Shown piece by piece: positions 47,268 through 59,200 of a DNA stretch of 64,000 nucleotides; the stretch's first letter is position 1, and every line of letters begins with the position of its first letter. Source of the stretch: Epiperipatus broadwayi (lineage: Eukaryota; Onychophora; Udeonychophora; Euonychophora; Peripatidae); the NCBI GenBank assembly GCA_028023455.1, contig JAQFVV010013060.1:64001-128000 (forward strand), written 5' to 3'. Made by a program: the position numbers and the translations under genes. The notes under the pieces are model-generated. The model made no database searches and was not told the DNA's origin. It saw only the letters and a list, made by a program, of their open reading frames with translations.

Positions 47268-48165
47268 ACAGAGGAAAACCTCTCCATATATAGTGCTACC
47301 CAGAGTAAGCAATGGATGCAAGAAGGTTTGTGCATAAAATCCCCACCTAGTGCTTACTCATCCAATATCCTCAGACTAATTTCTAGTTTGTGGCTTTCAT
47401 CAATGAGGAGCTTTGTATAAGATCACTGCACCTAAATCTTAGGATTTAATGCAACCCTCCAGCAGTCATTTTTAATTTTTTTAATTAACTATAAAGTCAT
47501 AAGTCTAAAATGAAAACACAATAATGTTCTCAATCCAAGCTCATTCAATTGTATAGATCTGAAACCAGTTTACAATCTATACATTTTGATATCTTTGGTT
47601 CTTTGATAACCATACCCACCATTCTATAGTCAGGATTTGTATTAACCAATAAACATCATGCGATAACTATTTCCTATGCTCTTCATAAAGCAATATTTTT
47701 AACAGTGTTGATGTGATGTTAGGGGTTTAATACCAACCCTGCCCATAGAATAATGGTGGCTATGGTTATTAAAGAACCAAAGGCACAAAATGTATAGATT
47801 CTGAACCAGTTCATATCTATATGACTACACAAATGAATGCATTTGGATTGAAAATATTGTGTTTTAATTTTGGACTCATAGCTTTATAGTTAAATAAAAA
47901 AAGGAAAAGGTAGCTGTTGGAGAGTTGCATTAGATCACAAGCTCTAGCCACAATGCTCTCAGATTCAAGGCCCCTCACTGATGAAAGCCACAAGCTAGAA
48001 AATAGTCTGGAAATATTGCATGAGTAGGCACTAGTTGGGGATTTTATGCACAAACCTTCTTGAATCCATTGATCACTCTTGTTTGTAATGGATTGGAGTT
48101 CTGTAGGGAGAGTTTTGACTGTGTTTTAATAGCTCGTGTAAGCATAAAAATAGTGATCACGTGAT
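47268..48165. mobile_element. Foldback family 1, largest copy (about 0.9 kb)
   Basis: An inverted repeat with arms of roughly 420 bp: GGCTTTCATCAATGAGGAGC, AAAATGAAAACACAATAATG and GTTCTTTGATAACCAT on the left recur as reverse complements on the right around about 47690. Outer ends carry AAACCTCTCC / GGAGAGTTTTGAC. No ORF. It lies 95 bases from a DNAAF6 exon. Confidence 0.75.
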
Positions 48166-48259
48166 GATAAGTTTAACCCAATATAATTTAAAAACTAATA
48201 TCCAATACCAAATAAAGAGTAATCTGTATTGTTATAAATGATTTTAAGTATAGACTCAC

Positions 48260-48362
48260 TTTGGCTTGGGCCTGGGATCAAGATGATCGTCATGCTCAAG
48301 ACCTTCAGAAACTTCATTTAATGTCCAAATATCTTTAGTTGATGCAGCATCATTAGCATCTA
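48260..48362 (-). CDS. DNAAF6: DNAAF6/PIH1D3 homologue, acidic IW exon
   Basis: A 103-nt exon on the - strand between acceptor GTCTTTTAG and donor GTGAGT, phase 1 in and phase 2 out. It encodes DANDAASTKDIWTLNEVSEG and then LEHDDHLDPRPKPK. The DIW..EV.EG..HDD..D.R..P order is that of the acidic segment before the PIH1D3 core. The final AA joins the first base of the 34890-34986 exon to make Lys, keeping the frame. It lies only about 95 bases from the end of a foldback family 1 element. Confidence 0.7.
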
Positions 48363-50009
48363 CTAAAAGACATTTTAAAATATTGGTTATTAGAGTAAAA
48401 TTTATGATTTTTTTAAATGTAAATATAAATACATATTAAAGATACTTCATATTACACAATCACATACACACATACTTAAATTGTTTTCAAATATAAAAAA
48501 ATAATATAACCATATCTTTACTAAGAACATTATTTTCACTAACAATTTAATTATTGGTATATAAATTCTGACACACCTTTTATTGATGAATTGAAGATTG
48601 GATCAATTGTGGTTTGGGGTTTGTGATGAATTGGATTTAGCTTTGCAGGGATGAATTTCAATTTTAGCATGCTAATGAGATTAAATATGAGGTCTTGTTA
48701 CATTTACACATTTCTCTCTCTCTTTATATACATATATATGAGTGGGCGGGTCTTTATTTAATCCATAAATACCAACAGATAATTGCTTATTACATCATCA
48801 AAACCCTCGTGCTTAAACAAACCAATAAAAAATCAGAAATCTGTTGTGAAGACAGAGATCTCATTTACTGCCTAATTGCAATGTTGTCTTGACAGTAGAT
48901 TACTGGCATTTTGCTGATGGTATAATATATATATATATATTGAATCAGGTGGTGTAGTAGATAGCTGGGGAAACTTAACCTAGCATGAACTTTTAACTCT
49001 TTAATATAATAGAAACTCGTGAAAGCAAATTATAAGACTTACTTTTATACATACAAAATACGATTACAATTATTTTTTATTAATTCGATCTATACTAATG
49101 CAATTTAAGTATTGCTCCACTGGTCCTTTAACCAGAGAAGAATAATACCCAGAGGGTACCTGTGGACAAGCGGGAGCTATATATATATAAGATACATAAC
49201 GACGACCACATTTTAAGGTTCCAGACCTTCTTGGCTGCAAAATTCACCACCTATCATTCAAAGCACTTTTTTGTTTCAGAGAGAACACCAGGCGCTAGTT
49301 AATTACCAGAAGTAAAACGATGGCAAACTAACTCAGCATCTAAGAACTCCTAACTAGCTCTATCAGAAGAATAATATAATACATTACTGCTTTAATTAGT
49401 AGTAAAAGAATTGACTGACAAAATATTAAGTTTTAAAGATAATTTATTTTAACTAAATACTTATTGTAAATTTTAAACTACTTTATAAATTCACAATTAG
49501 TGTAACAATGATATTTCTATACAACGACCACACACATTCTTAATTCATACAATAAAATATAACATAAAGCTTTAAATAGTATAAGGCATTTAAAACACAC
49601 ACATCAATAGTTCATTTTATGCATGCTATAGTGTTCATTTGTTTTACTGAATCTGGAGGCTTCAAATTATTGCAATGGCTACATTAATATCAGAAATGGA
49701 ATAAGAAAATGTTATTTATTACCTATAGGATTTTGGACGTTGAATTCTTGCTGTTTTCTGCTTCATGTTTTTACCAACCAGTTGGATTTTAGGCTTCTGT
49801 GGAGATTCCTATTTCATGATACTCTTATTCAAGACAGTTAGATATCTCTGGTGGTTTCAAATTATTAGGCAGGCATTACTTCTATCGGGCAGGTTGCTGA
49901 TGTTCCATTGGACTGAGGCTGGAGTCTGACCATATACTTCCGATGACTGCTAACACTGTATTGTCATGAAAAAACACTGACTTTGGATATGTTACAAGAC
50001 TGACTGAAG
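48363..50009. other. Non-coding stretch, possible upstream intron of DNAAF6
   Basis: CT and AT microsatellites near 48713-48740 and 48925-48940. 49130-49370 and 49740-49960 are somewhat less AT-rich but gave no recognisable exon or repeat on either strand. Confidence 0.35.
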
Positions 50010-50145
50010 ACTGATTGTAAAAGATGAAAAAGTAATGGATGAAATAAGGAAATTTTCAAGTGTATTGCACAGAAAAAAGGGTAAAGATTGACGAAACTAG
50101 ATTAAACTTGAAGATACTTTCATCCTGCAATGGACTGATAATAGT
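50010..50145 (+). pseudogene. LINE A 3'-terminal fragment
   Basis: GATGAAATAAGGAAATTTTC, AAACTAGATTAAACTTGAAG and TTTCATCCTGCAATGGACTG match the last 140 bp of LINE A in order. Confidence 0.65.
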
Positions 50146-50841
50146 TGAAAATGTCTGCACATGTTGTATATGCAGAAGTTGAAAATATCTGTACTGTATG
50201 TGATATGTATTAAAAATGCATATTCTATACATTTTATTACTATCAATTTCTTTAAATATCTGTACCAAAACTCGTAGCTAAAGGTTGCAAATATCAGAGA
50301 ATTATTGTATGCATGTATGCCTTGACAATGTTTGAAATTATTGATTGTTATTGACATTGGGATTGCCTAAGTGTTGACTGGTTTTTAATGATATATGCAA
50401 ATTTACAAATCACTGATTTCTTATCCATTAAAAAATGAAACATATCCAAGATCACATTTTCAGATATTCCTACCTTTATTCACTATGGCAGGTTACAAAC
50501 TTTATACTTCAGTATAAATTGCATTACAGACATATAAATATGAAATGTTAAATAATCAAATTATGGTAAAGACAAACAATGGAATACCAGAATTAGTCAT
50601 GACCAGATAGCTAATTGACTTTGCAGAACATGTTTTGTGCAAATGTGAGTAAATAATTTATTGTATTCATACATATGCATTTTTATTTGACAATAAGACT
50701 CAAAAGTTTTTGCAATTAAATTTCATTTGAACTGTAAGGACTGATAGAAAAGCAAAATAACTAAAAGTTATGTAATTACTCAATAGGTTTTATTTCTTTC
50801 CTTATTTATTTGTAATTCAATAAATTGTAACTATTTTACAG

Positions 50842-50890
50842 CTTAGCATTGCTTTTGACCAGGCCGATCATATTCATAGCACAAATATAG
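50842..50890 (+). CDS. Candidate small exon, unassigned
   Basis: 49 bases between a good acceptor (CTATTTTACAG) and a strong donor (GTAAGTGGG). The segment is less AT-rich than its neighbours and open in frame 1: LSIAFDQADHIHSTNI. I do not recognise the protein and see no partner exon nearby, so this rests on splice signals alone. Confidence 0.25.
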
Positions 50891-51154
50891 GTAAGTGGGA
50901 GAACAAATTAATATACAAGTTTGTAAATTTACATATACCAATTGCATGATAGTGAAATTCTTGAACCTCTTTTATTTATTACATGGATGTTGTTTGTAAT
51001 AAATCATGTCTCTTTGTATTTTCACTTTCAATCATTACCCTCAGCGCAAACCACTTTAATGACAAGGAGATTGAAATTGTGGCCTAAGTCGATCTCATGT
51101 TCTAAAAATATTGACTTTATGTTAGGTTTTTTTAGCACATTTATATATATATAT

Positions 51155-51289
51155 AATAAAAACACAGAATTACTTCTCTATAAAACTGCTTTAATATTTC
51201 AACTAGCAGACTGGTTTTAATCAGAAAGCAAACCAGTCTGCTGGTTGAAATATTAAAACAGTTTTATAGAGAAGTAATTCTGTTTTATT
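51155..51289. mobile_element. Palindrome, about 60-bp arms
   Basis: AACTAGCAGACTGGTT and its complement AACCAGTCTGCTGGTT sit at the centre with a 14-base loop; arms extend to AATAAAA..ACAGAATTACTT / AAGTAATTCTGTTTTATT. Near-perfect, so recent or subject to gene conversion. Confidence 0.7.
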
Positions 51290-51360
51290 ATGTTTTATTT
51301 TTCCTTTAGTTAGTTCGTATATATATTAAATGTAAAATACAGTACCCGTTATAAAATATT

Positions 51361-51580
51361 ATATATATAAATAAATAAATTTTAACGGTAAATACAATTA
51401 AAAAAAATAATATTACAGCATTTAGGAAATACACAAAACATTTTACACTTTTAAAAAAAGTATAAGTTGCCGATTATACTTTTTTTAAAAGTGTAAAATG
51501 TTTTGTGTATTTCCTAAATACTGTAAATTTTTTTTTTTATTGTATTTACCGTTAAAATTTATTTATTTATTTATATATAT
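51361..51580. mobile_element. Palindrome, about 105-bp arms
   Basis: Arms from TAAATTTTAACGGTAAATAC to AAAAAAAGTATAA are mirrored across the 8-base centre GTTGCCGA (51466-51473). Differences are mainly in the length of a T-run. The TTTAACGGT end resembles the outer end TTAACGGTTT of the Penelope pair at 59447-60890. Confidence 0.75.
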
Positions 51581-51599
51581 GTATACTTGTAATATGCTA

Positions 51600-53805
51600 A
51601 TCTAGTGGTCTGTTAGCATGAGACTCGCCACAGTAAATCGTGTTGCAAGTAAGTTCATTTTTGTAGATTATTTGGAGAGCCTGGTCTGGAGGTAACTTGT
51701 CTTTAGTATTATTTAATAATTGTTGTTTTTAAATTCACATTATTAAGACTTCGTATACATAGCAAATTGTTTTTGTTACTATTTCAATATATATATTAGA
51801 TACTATTATTATTAAATACTTGAATACTTTTTTTATATTTCCCCTTTCCCCTCTTATACATATTTTTTAATTTTTTAAATTCCTCTATAATGTTGTAAGC
51901 TTCTTAATTCAATAGGTAAATTATTAAATAATTTAGGAACATAATGATTTCTTACGCTAGTTCCATATTTATTATAATATTCTGAAACCATGTATATATC
52001 TGTTTTCCTTAGACACATTTCAAATTGTTTTATATAATGTTTTTTGAAAATACTATCAAAATTTTTTTTCTCTATAATTATATAATGGAGAAGTTGATTG
52101 AATAATAAAATATTTTTGTATACACTTTTTTCTTTATTGAAATATTTTTTTTCTATTAGATCAATTATTCTTTTTTGCAATAATGCTAATCTATTAATAT
52201 TGGAAAAGCTTGCAAAACCATCATATATTATCAAGCGTTGATGGCCGAGTGGTCAGTGCAGTTGCTTTACAAGCAGTTGTCCCGGGTTTGCGGGTTTGCT
52301 TCCTGGCCGATGCTTTGACACATGAAAAAAAAAAAAAGATTCACATAAAGATTTATTTATAACAATAAGAATATTCAAAGGAAAAATATCTTTGATTTTT
52401 AGAACATTGTTATAAAATATTTAAATTTAATAATTAGTACGTTTATATCATGTTTCTATCATTATTCCAAAATATCTAATAAATTTTACTCATTCTACTT
52501 TTATACTCTTATCACTACATATTGCATTATTATCATATAAACACTCATGTTAATGCAAATACATAATAATATTTTTAAAATTCATGTGAGGAGAGTATAT
52601 TAACATGCATTTTGTTTTTCCTCCATTTACATAAAATTCCTCTCTCAAAGCCCCAAAAGACAATTTTGTTCAGACTTTCTTATTGCTATTTATACTCATA
52701 ATAATATCATCTGCATATTGATATATTGATTCTTCAATATTAATATTTCCTAATCATTTATAAAAATCAGAAACAATAATGCACTAAATATAGAACCTTC
52801 AAGAACCCATATAAATTTTTTTGCTCATTACTCAATTCATTTGATATTTTTGCTATAATATAATTTAAATTATTTTAAAAAAAAACTGAGCATTTCCACT
52901 AACTCCACAATTTTGTAAACTGTGAATCAATTGTTTATGCTCAATAATGTCAAAAGCCCTAAGAAAGTCTAAAAAAATTACAGTTCCACATTTTTTATCA
53001 TTTAATGCACTATTAATTTTATCTGTAAAATTTTTTAATAACATAATTGTGTTTTTTCCTTCTATTAATCTATATTGGGTTTCATTAAAAAATTATTTTC
53101 AGTTGTTAACATTTTTTAAATTATTTTATAAATATTTTTTTATTATTATTTTAGCAATTGAAGGAAGATTAGATATCACTCATTATTTTTAGCACCAGAT
53201 TTATAAACTGGTCTTATTATAGATATTTTTATTAATATAGGGAACTCACTACTTTCTATTATTTTATTAATCATATAAATTATAACATCTGATAGAATAT
53301 CAATATTATTTTTTATGTCTACTATTCTAATTGTATCTATACCTGGGCTTATATTATCTGTACGTTCTTTTATTATTTCATATAATTCTTCATTTAAATT
53401 TGGCATAAATATTGAATTAAGTTGACTATTATTTGTTTTCAAAATATTATTATCATGATCAATTTGTTTTATTTTGTTAATTCTTTCTACAAATATATTA
53501 TTAAAGTATTTGCTAGAAGAAAAGTATCATTTATATTAAAATATTTTTTTAAATCTTCACCATTTATAGAACTTGATTTCCTAAATAATATTTCATTGAT
53601 TTTTTTCTTCAAGTTTTTTTTATGTCACCTCTATTTTCATTAAAAAAGTTAACATAAAACAATTTTTTCTCTGCCCTTATCAATAGAATTAATTTTATTT
53701 CTTAATGCCTTATATTTAAAAAATAAATCATGATTTTGTTTAGTTTTTTAATTCTTTCCATAAATTGTTTTTTCCTTTTATTAATTTCAATATCTTTTAA
53801 ATAAA
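51600..53805 (-). pseudogene. LINE C (CR1-like) RT and C-terminal region
   Basis: On the - strand, from high to low coordinates: a linker (RGDIKKTW-like near 53590), a thumb-free RT start (ISPGIDTIRIVDIKNNID at 53176-53442, SIIRPVYKSGAKNNE), IFLDFLRAFDIIEH near 52940, a degraded active-site region near 52700, and the C-terminal region at 51875-52234 (LLQKRIIDLIEKKYFNKEK, YVPKLFNNLPIELRS). This is the usual order of CR1/L2-type elements. Frames are broken throughout. A tRNA-derived SINE splits it at 52231. Its endonuclease part lies at 55080-55680, beyond an inserted LINE B. Confidence 0.65.
52231..52337 (+). mobile_element. Minimal tRNA-derived SINE, copy 2
   Basis: Head TCAAGCGTTGATGGCCGAGT with an A box (TGGCCGAGTGG), an anticodon-like stem-loop (TTGC TTTACAA GCAG), a B box (GGTTTGCTTCC), the end GCTTTGACACATG, and a 14-base A-tail (52324-52337). 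Matches copy 1 (698-792) over the whole head. The outer ends are not a normal tRNA acceptor stem with CCA-ready 3' end, so it is a SINE, not a tRNA gene. It interrupts LINE C. Confidence 0.7.
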
Positions 53806-53850
53806 TCTTGTGTTAAAGATTTGCAGAGGTCCCTACTGTCGTTAATACTG
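53806..53850 (-). mobile_element. Hairpin retroposon core, broken copy
   Basis: TCTTGTGTTAAAGATTTGCA and GAGGTCCCTACTGTCG match the conserved core of the hairpin retroposons at 44173-44343 and 58530-58710. Its other arm is probably at about 55065-55130, where TTAAGGTTGTAGCCTTAA occurs twice in tandem, with LINE B copy 3 lying between. Strand is not certain. Confidence 0.45.
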
Positions 53851-53854
53851 AGAG

Positions 53855-55060
53855 AAAGAAAGATGTAGAATTTTTATTGGGAGATATTAAGTTAAGTGTA
53901 GTGAATAGATATAGTTATTTGGGAATTATTTTAAGTAATCAGAAAAATTATTTGGATGAATGGGAGAAAAAATTGATGAATTAAGCAAAGAAAAGAAAGG
54001 GATTGATAAAGAAATTAACAGTGTTTTCATTTAATAAATATGATATAGCTAGAATTGTATCGAAGGGAGTTGCAGTAGCAGGGTTAACATATGGTAATGA
54101 TGCATTATGTGTTAGTAAAGGGGTATTAAATTACTTAGAAAAAGTTCAAAGGAAAGTAGGAAGACATGCATTGGATGCAGATGTATGGACAGCAAGGGAG
54201 ACAATTCAAGAAGAAATGGGATGGTCAAGTTTTCATATGAGAGATGCAAAAAGTAAAATGAAAATGTTTGGTAGATTGCAGTTTATGGATAATAAAAGAA
54301 TAGCCAAAATAGTATTTAATTGGGTTATGAGTAAAGGGCGGTCAACAAAATAGGTGAGAAAGGTAATGCAGTATGCAAAAGATTTGGATAAAGAATTTAT
54401 AGCAGTATATTTGTGCAAAAGATGGGATGATTGTGTTAGGAGGATTGTTGAGTGTTATAGTGGTAAGGAATGGGATAAAAGAATAGATTTATTAATAAAG
54501 AATAGGGAGTTAGAGAGATGGAGAACTAGTATGGAGAGGAAAAAGAGTTTAAATATATATAGATATAAACAGAATATTAGGTGCGAGTTAATATATGATA
54601 ATAGTAAGAAAAGTAGTTTATTGTTTAAGGCTCGAACGGAATCTTTAACAACAAGAGAATATACATATAAATGGAAAAAATATGGGTGATTTAGTCTGTA
54701 AATTATGTAAGGAAAAAATAAAAAATATTAGGGATCTGTTAATTGAATGTAAATGTTGAAAACAGAAAGAGCACATATAATGAAGTTATGGAAGAATAAA
54801 GATGAAAAAAGTGATTATACAGAAAGTGAATTATTGGTTTTTATGTTGGGTTTGGGAAAAGATAAGAGGGATTTAGATATAAAGGCCATAGAGTTGACAA
54901 AGATTATGTTGTGGAAATGGGATGGAGCAGAATATGGGAAAACTTAGACTGGGGAATGGAAAATGAAGTGGCTAACAGGTTTCTCTAGGCATAATTGCTG
55001 AGAGATTCTGGACTTCGTTTAAGGAGAAGCTACCATACATCACATCACATCAACATCACA
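53855..55060 (+). pseudogene. LINE B copy 3, 3' half, least decayed
   Basis: Long frames (54003-54350, 54354-54686, 54753-54944) in near-register encode the RT C-terminus: KLTVFSFNKYDIARIVSKGV, LTYGNDALCVSKGVLNYLEK, GRHALDADVW, EEMGWSSFHMRDAKSKMKMF, and a distal region ending LLIEC-like and MLGLGKDKRDLDIKAIELTK. Only a few stops and frameshifts separate them, so it is younger than the other two copies. The 3' end is a CATCA-rich tail (CACATCACATCAACATCACA) at about 55035-55058. 5'-truncated within the RT. It is inserted into LINE C, in opposite orientation. Confidence 0.78.
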
Positions 55061-55079
55061 TAGTTTTAAGGTTGTAGCC

Positions 55080-55680
55080 TTAAATATATTACTTTAAGGT
55101 TGTAGCCTTAATATATATTACTTTATCCAATTCTTGTAAAAATATTCTAACTAGTTTATTGTTATATAATATCAATTTATTTCCCTCTAGTTCTGATATT
55201 CTATTATGTTCTATTTTGTTTGGAATAGATATAAATGTAAAATAATGAACAGCAATATTTTCTTTAATAATAACAGTTAAAATATTATTTTTCATTAGGC
55301 TTGTATTAATATGATCAGTACATGCAGAAACTATATTATTTATTATAATTTCTTCTCTTGTTTATGTTTTGGCATGACAAAGTAATCCTTACTTAGCTAA
55401 TGCATCTATATAATCTTCAGTAGTTTAAAATTTTTATATAAATCAATGTTATATAATTCAAAAGTTATACGAATCACTTCAAAGCTATGAAAATTGATTT
55501 TCAGTTTTTCAACAAATATATTTTCTATAATAAATATCAATATACCTCCATCTTTTCTATGATTTCTACAATATACAATTTTTTTATAATTTATAATATA
55601 AAGATTTATCACATTTAATTTCATATTGTGAAATAAAACAAGTAAAATCATTTTCATAGAAGATTTGATTTATTCTGATT
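55080..55680 (-). pseudogene. LINE C endonuclease domain remnant
   Basis: On the - strand LNVINLYIINYKKIVYCRNH is followed by RKDGGILIFI, the GGG-type strand of a CR1-like apurinic endonuclease, then KLKINFHSFEVIRITFELYN and, after a gap, EHNRISELEGNKLILYNNK. It is the upstream half of the element continued at 51600-53805, the two parted by LINE B copy 3. Confidence 0.6.
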
Positions 55681-56244
55681 TATGATTAATAATGTTAGGC
55701 AAGATATAGTTGATGAAGGGGGATTTTCTTTAAACTGATCTTGCCTTCTATTGTCATAAATTCTCACAAATTCAGAATTTGGCTATTATATAACATCTTA
55801 TATCTTGGTTAAATAATTAGTTAATAGAGGGTACTTAAATGCATTTATAAATATTTAATATGCACTAAAACATAGAAAGTATATTTACAATGTTATATAA
55901 TGCTACAGAAATGAGTTTTCTATTAACTGAAAGGAGACTCTTTGATTCCTCTTGGAGACCTTAAAGGAACTGAGCAGGGCAAAATTCTTAATGTCCACTC
56001 CTTTGGTTCTTGTCATTGTAGCTGTTATATTACTATGTGATTATTCATATAGTAATACAGACATGGATGGGCTGCTCACCAACATGCATTAGCCAGCATG
56101 GTGAGTTTATTGACTTTTTACCTTTGAGTTTAAGATCAAAAAACACCATGGTCTTCTCAGTTGCCTGATAGGGCAGAATGAATGTATGTGTATATGACAA
56201 ATATTTTTCCAATAGATATATTCAATCATGACAGACAAAAATAA
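55681..56244. other. Non-coding stretch, nothing identified
   Basis: 55784-55828 (GGCTATTATATAACATC ... ATTAGTTAATAG) resembles 44564-44613, a small dispersed repeat of unknown kind. The stretch 55960-56180 is less AT-rich and may include LINE A 5' leader sequence. Confidence 0.35.
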
Positions 56245-59200
56245 ATCATGACCCTTATTCCCAGGAGGCTGTAAAGTCACCAACCAAGGCAGCGGTTGGT
56301 GCTAAGAATCCCCTGATTGTGGACCTAGGCTGCAATTTGATGATGACTTTTTATTTAGGTACTTACAACTATAGATCACTTTCAAGTGAAGAAAGATTGC
56401 AAGAATTAGAAGAACTGTCTTATATTAAATGGGATATTATTGGACTTTATAAAGTTAGAAGAAAAGGTGAAGAGACAATTGATATAAAAAGTGGACATTT
56501 ATTCTACTATAAAGGTATAAATATTGGAAATACAAGTGGAATAGGATTCATTATAAATAAAAAGTAGGAAAGTAACATTGTGGAGATTGATGGTGTATCA
56601 GACAGAGTGGCAAGATTAATTATACAACTTAATAGCAGATACCAAATGCAGATAATTCAGGTTTATGCCCCAACAAGTTGTCATAGCGATGAAATAGTAG
56701 AATATTTTTATATGGATGTATAAAAGGCTTTTGATCAGAGTAAACAACATTTTAAAATTGTTATGGGAGATTTTAATGCTAGAATTGGTAAACAAATGAA
56801 AGATGAAAGTGTTGTAGGTAATTTAGGTTATGGTAATAGAAATGAGAGGGGACATTAAGACTTGTGGTGTTTGCAGAAAAAGAAAAAATTTATATTATGA
56901 ATTCCTTTTTTGAGAAAAATAATAAAAGGAAATAAACATGGATGCATCCAAATGAAGGTACAGCAGTATAGGATTATATTTTGACTAACAGAAAATACAT
57001 ATTCCAAGATTGTAATGTTTTTAATAAATTTAACACAGGAAGTGATCATCGATTAGTAAGATGTAAGATATGTGTTAATGCAAAACTAGAGAAAAAATTA
57101 TTAAGAAAAACAATATTTACAGTTGACATTCCTAATCTTCAGAAACATTCTAATGAATTCAAATTAGAACTTACAAATCGGTTTCAAGTATTAGTAGATT
57201 TTGAACATGATTCAGATTTGAATGAAATTAATATGAAAATAACTGATATACTTTTAAAAACTGCAACAAAGATAGCTGGTAGAAAGAAACAGCAATTGAC
57301 CAATAAAATTTCTACTGAGACTACAGAATTTATGAAGAAAAAAAGGAATATGAAGATATACAAAAATGATGCATTAAAAAGGATTGAATATCTCGAATTT
57401 TGTAAAATGGTGTGGAAAAGAGTTGAAAATGATATAAGAAAGTATAACTGTGAACGAGCAAAAAAAACTGTAGAACAGAATAAAAGTCATAAGAGTGTAA
57501 AACAACATTTTGGTATTGGTAGAAAATTTATATCTGCAATAAAAAAAAAAAAGGAATTATTACTAAAAAGAGAGATGACATCATGAAATGGATAGAAGAC
57601 TTCTATCAAGAATTATATAGTAATAAAGAACAAGTACTTCCTATATCTATTATATCTTTCAAATTGCCCAGAATTTTAAATGAAGCAGTGAGACATGCAA
57701 TTAAATTTATGAAGAAAGGAAAAGCTCCAGATAATGATGGAATTATAATTGACATATTAAAAGAAGTAGGTGAAGAAATATATTTTTTTTTTTTTAGCAA
57801 AGTTATATTCCAAAGGGTTAAATGGTTAAGATGGAGCAGATGATTGGAAGAATGCAGTATTAATATTAATATTTAAAAAAGGTGATAAAGAAGATATTAG
57901 AAATTACAGACCTATCAGCTTTTTATCAGTTTATACAAATTTTTACCAAGATAATTACAACTCGTCTACAGAGAACATTGGATTTCCACCAACCAAGAGA
58001 AGAAGCTGTTTTTAAAAGTGGTTTTAGTACAGTAGATTATATCCAGGTACAAATATGAGTTGTCATTATGCTTTGGATTTATAGATTATGAAAAGGCATT
58101 TGATTCTATAAACATTTCTTCAATGATTAAAGCATTGGATCATCAAGGTATAGATCAAGAATATTGTCATATTTTAAAGAATATTTATAAAAATGCAACT
58201 GCAACAATTATATTATGTAATGATACTAGGAAATTCAACACTGAGAAGGGTGTAAGATAGGGTGACTCCATATCTCCAAAACATTTTACAGCAGTGCTGC
58301 AAGAAGTATTTTATGCATTAAAATGGGAAGCTAAAGGAGTTAAAGTAAATGGAGATTATTTAAGTCATTTAGATTTTGCAGATGATATACTGTAGTTGTT
58401 TTTGCAAATAATGCTTAAGAGTTGTAGGAAATGTTACAAGAGTTGTCAGATGAAAGTAGGAAAGTAGGGCTAAAGATAAATGTTAAAAAGACTAAAGTAA
58501 TGTTTAATGGATTTTTTCAAAATATGAAATACTTATATAAGGCTAAAACCTCAGTACATGCGCTTTATTATCTTTATAAAGCTGAATCTTGTGTTAAGAT
58601 TTGGAGAGGTCTCTCTTGCTAAAATTAAGCATTCAAGGCACATGTACTGAGGTTTTAGCCTTATATATGTATAATGTGTTGACATCGTGCTTAATAAGAA
58701 TTAATATTTACAAAATATAAAAATAAAGATTATTATGATGAGTTAGAAGAAGTTAACAGTTACAAATATTTTGGTCAGCCTATTAGTACAGATGGAAACA
58801 TAATGGATGAAATTAATCATAGAATTAAACTTGGTTGGAGTGCTTTTGGTAGAAATAATTTTATACTAAAAGGAAATATGCCTATGTGTTTGAAAAGGAT
58901 TCTTACTTATAGATCTGAGACTTGAATCCTTAATAGAAGAGCAATATAGAGACTTCAGACTACTCAAAGAAGTATGGAGAGATGCATGTTGGGAGTAACA
59001 AGAAGAGATCAAAAATGTAATATATGGATAAGAGAACAATAAGGTGTTACTGATCTTATTGAAAAAAATTAAGACAAATGGAGTTGGGCTGGACATATTG
59101 TTAAATGATAATAGATGGACAATTGAAATCTTAAACTGGATTCCAAGAGATTGTAAAAGACCCAGAAAGAGACCACATGTGAGATAGATGAATGAAATAA

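Larger units (their letters stand above)
34890..48362 (-). other. DNAAF6: DNAAF6/PIH1D3 homologue, two central exons (partial gene)
   Basis: Two - strand exons, 48260-48362 and 34890-34986, join with matching phase (2) across a 13.3-kb intron. Together they encode about 66 residues matching the acidic IW..E.PEG..D region and the following R.PEY-type segment and KQ.V.TED.FL block of DNAAF6/PIH1D3, a PIH-family co-chaperone factor that acts with HSP90 in the cytoplasm to pre-assemble axonemal dynein arms. This implies an animal with motile cilia or flagellated sperm. The upstream exons should lie right of 48362 (possibly beyond the window) and the downstream ones left of 34890; neither was found. 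The gene converges on the MADF gene. The intron holds LINE B, LINE A, a Penelope fragment and foldback elements. Confidence 0.7.

Noticed and set aside
52231-52337. Functional tRNA gene (cloverleaf-like with possible UAC anticodon)
   Set aside because: Acceptor ends do not pair well, there is an A-tail, and a full-length second copy with target duplications exists at 698-792; it is a SINE.
54233-54418. Minus-strand open frame
   Set aside because: Shadow of the LINE B reverse transcriptase on the opposite strand.
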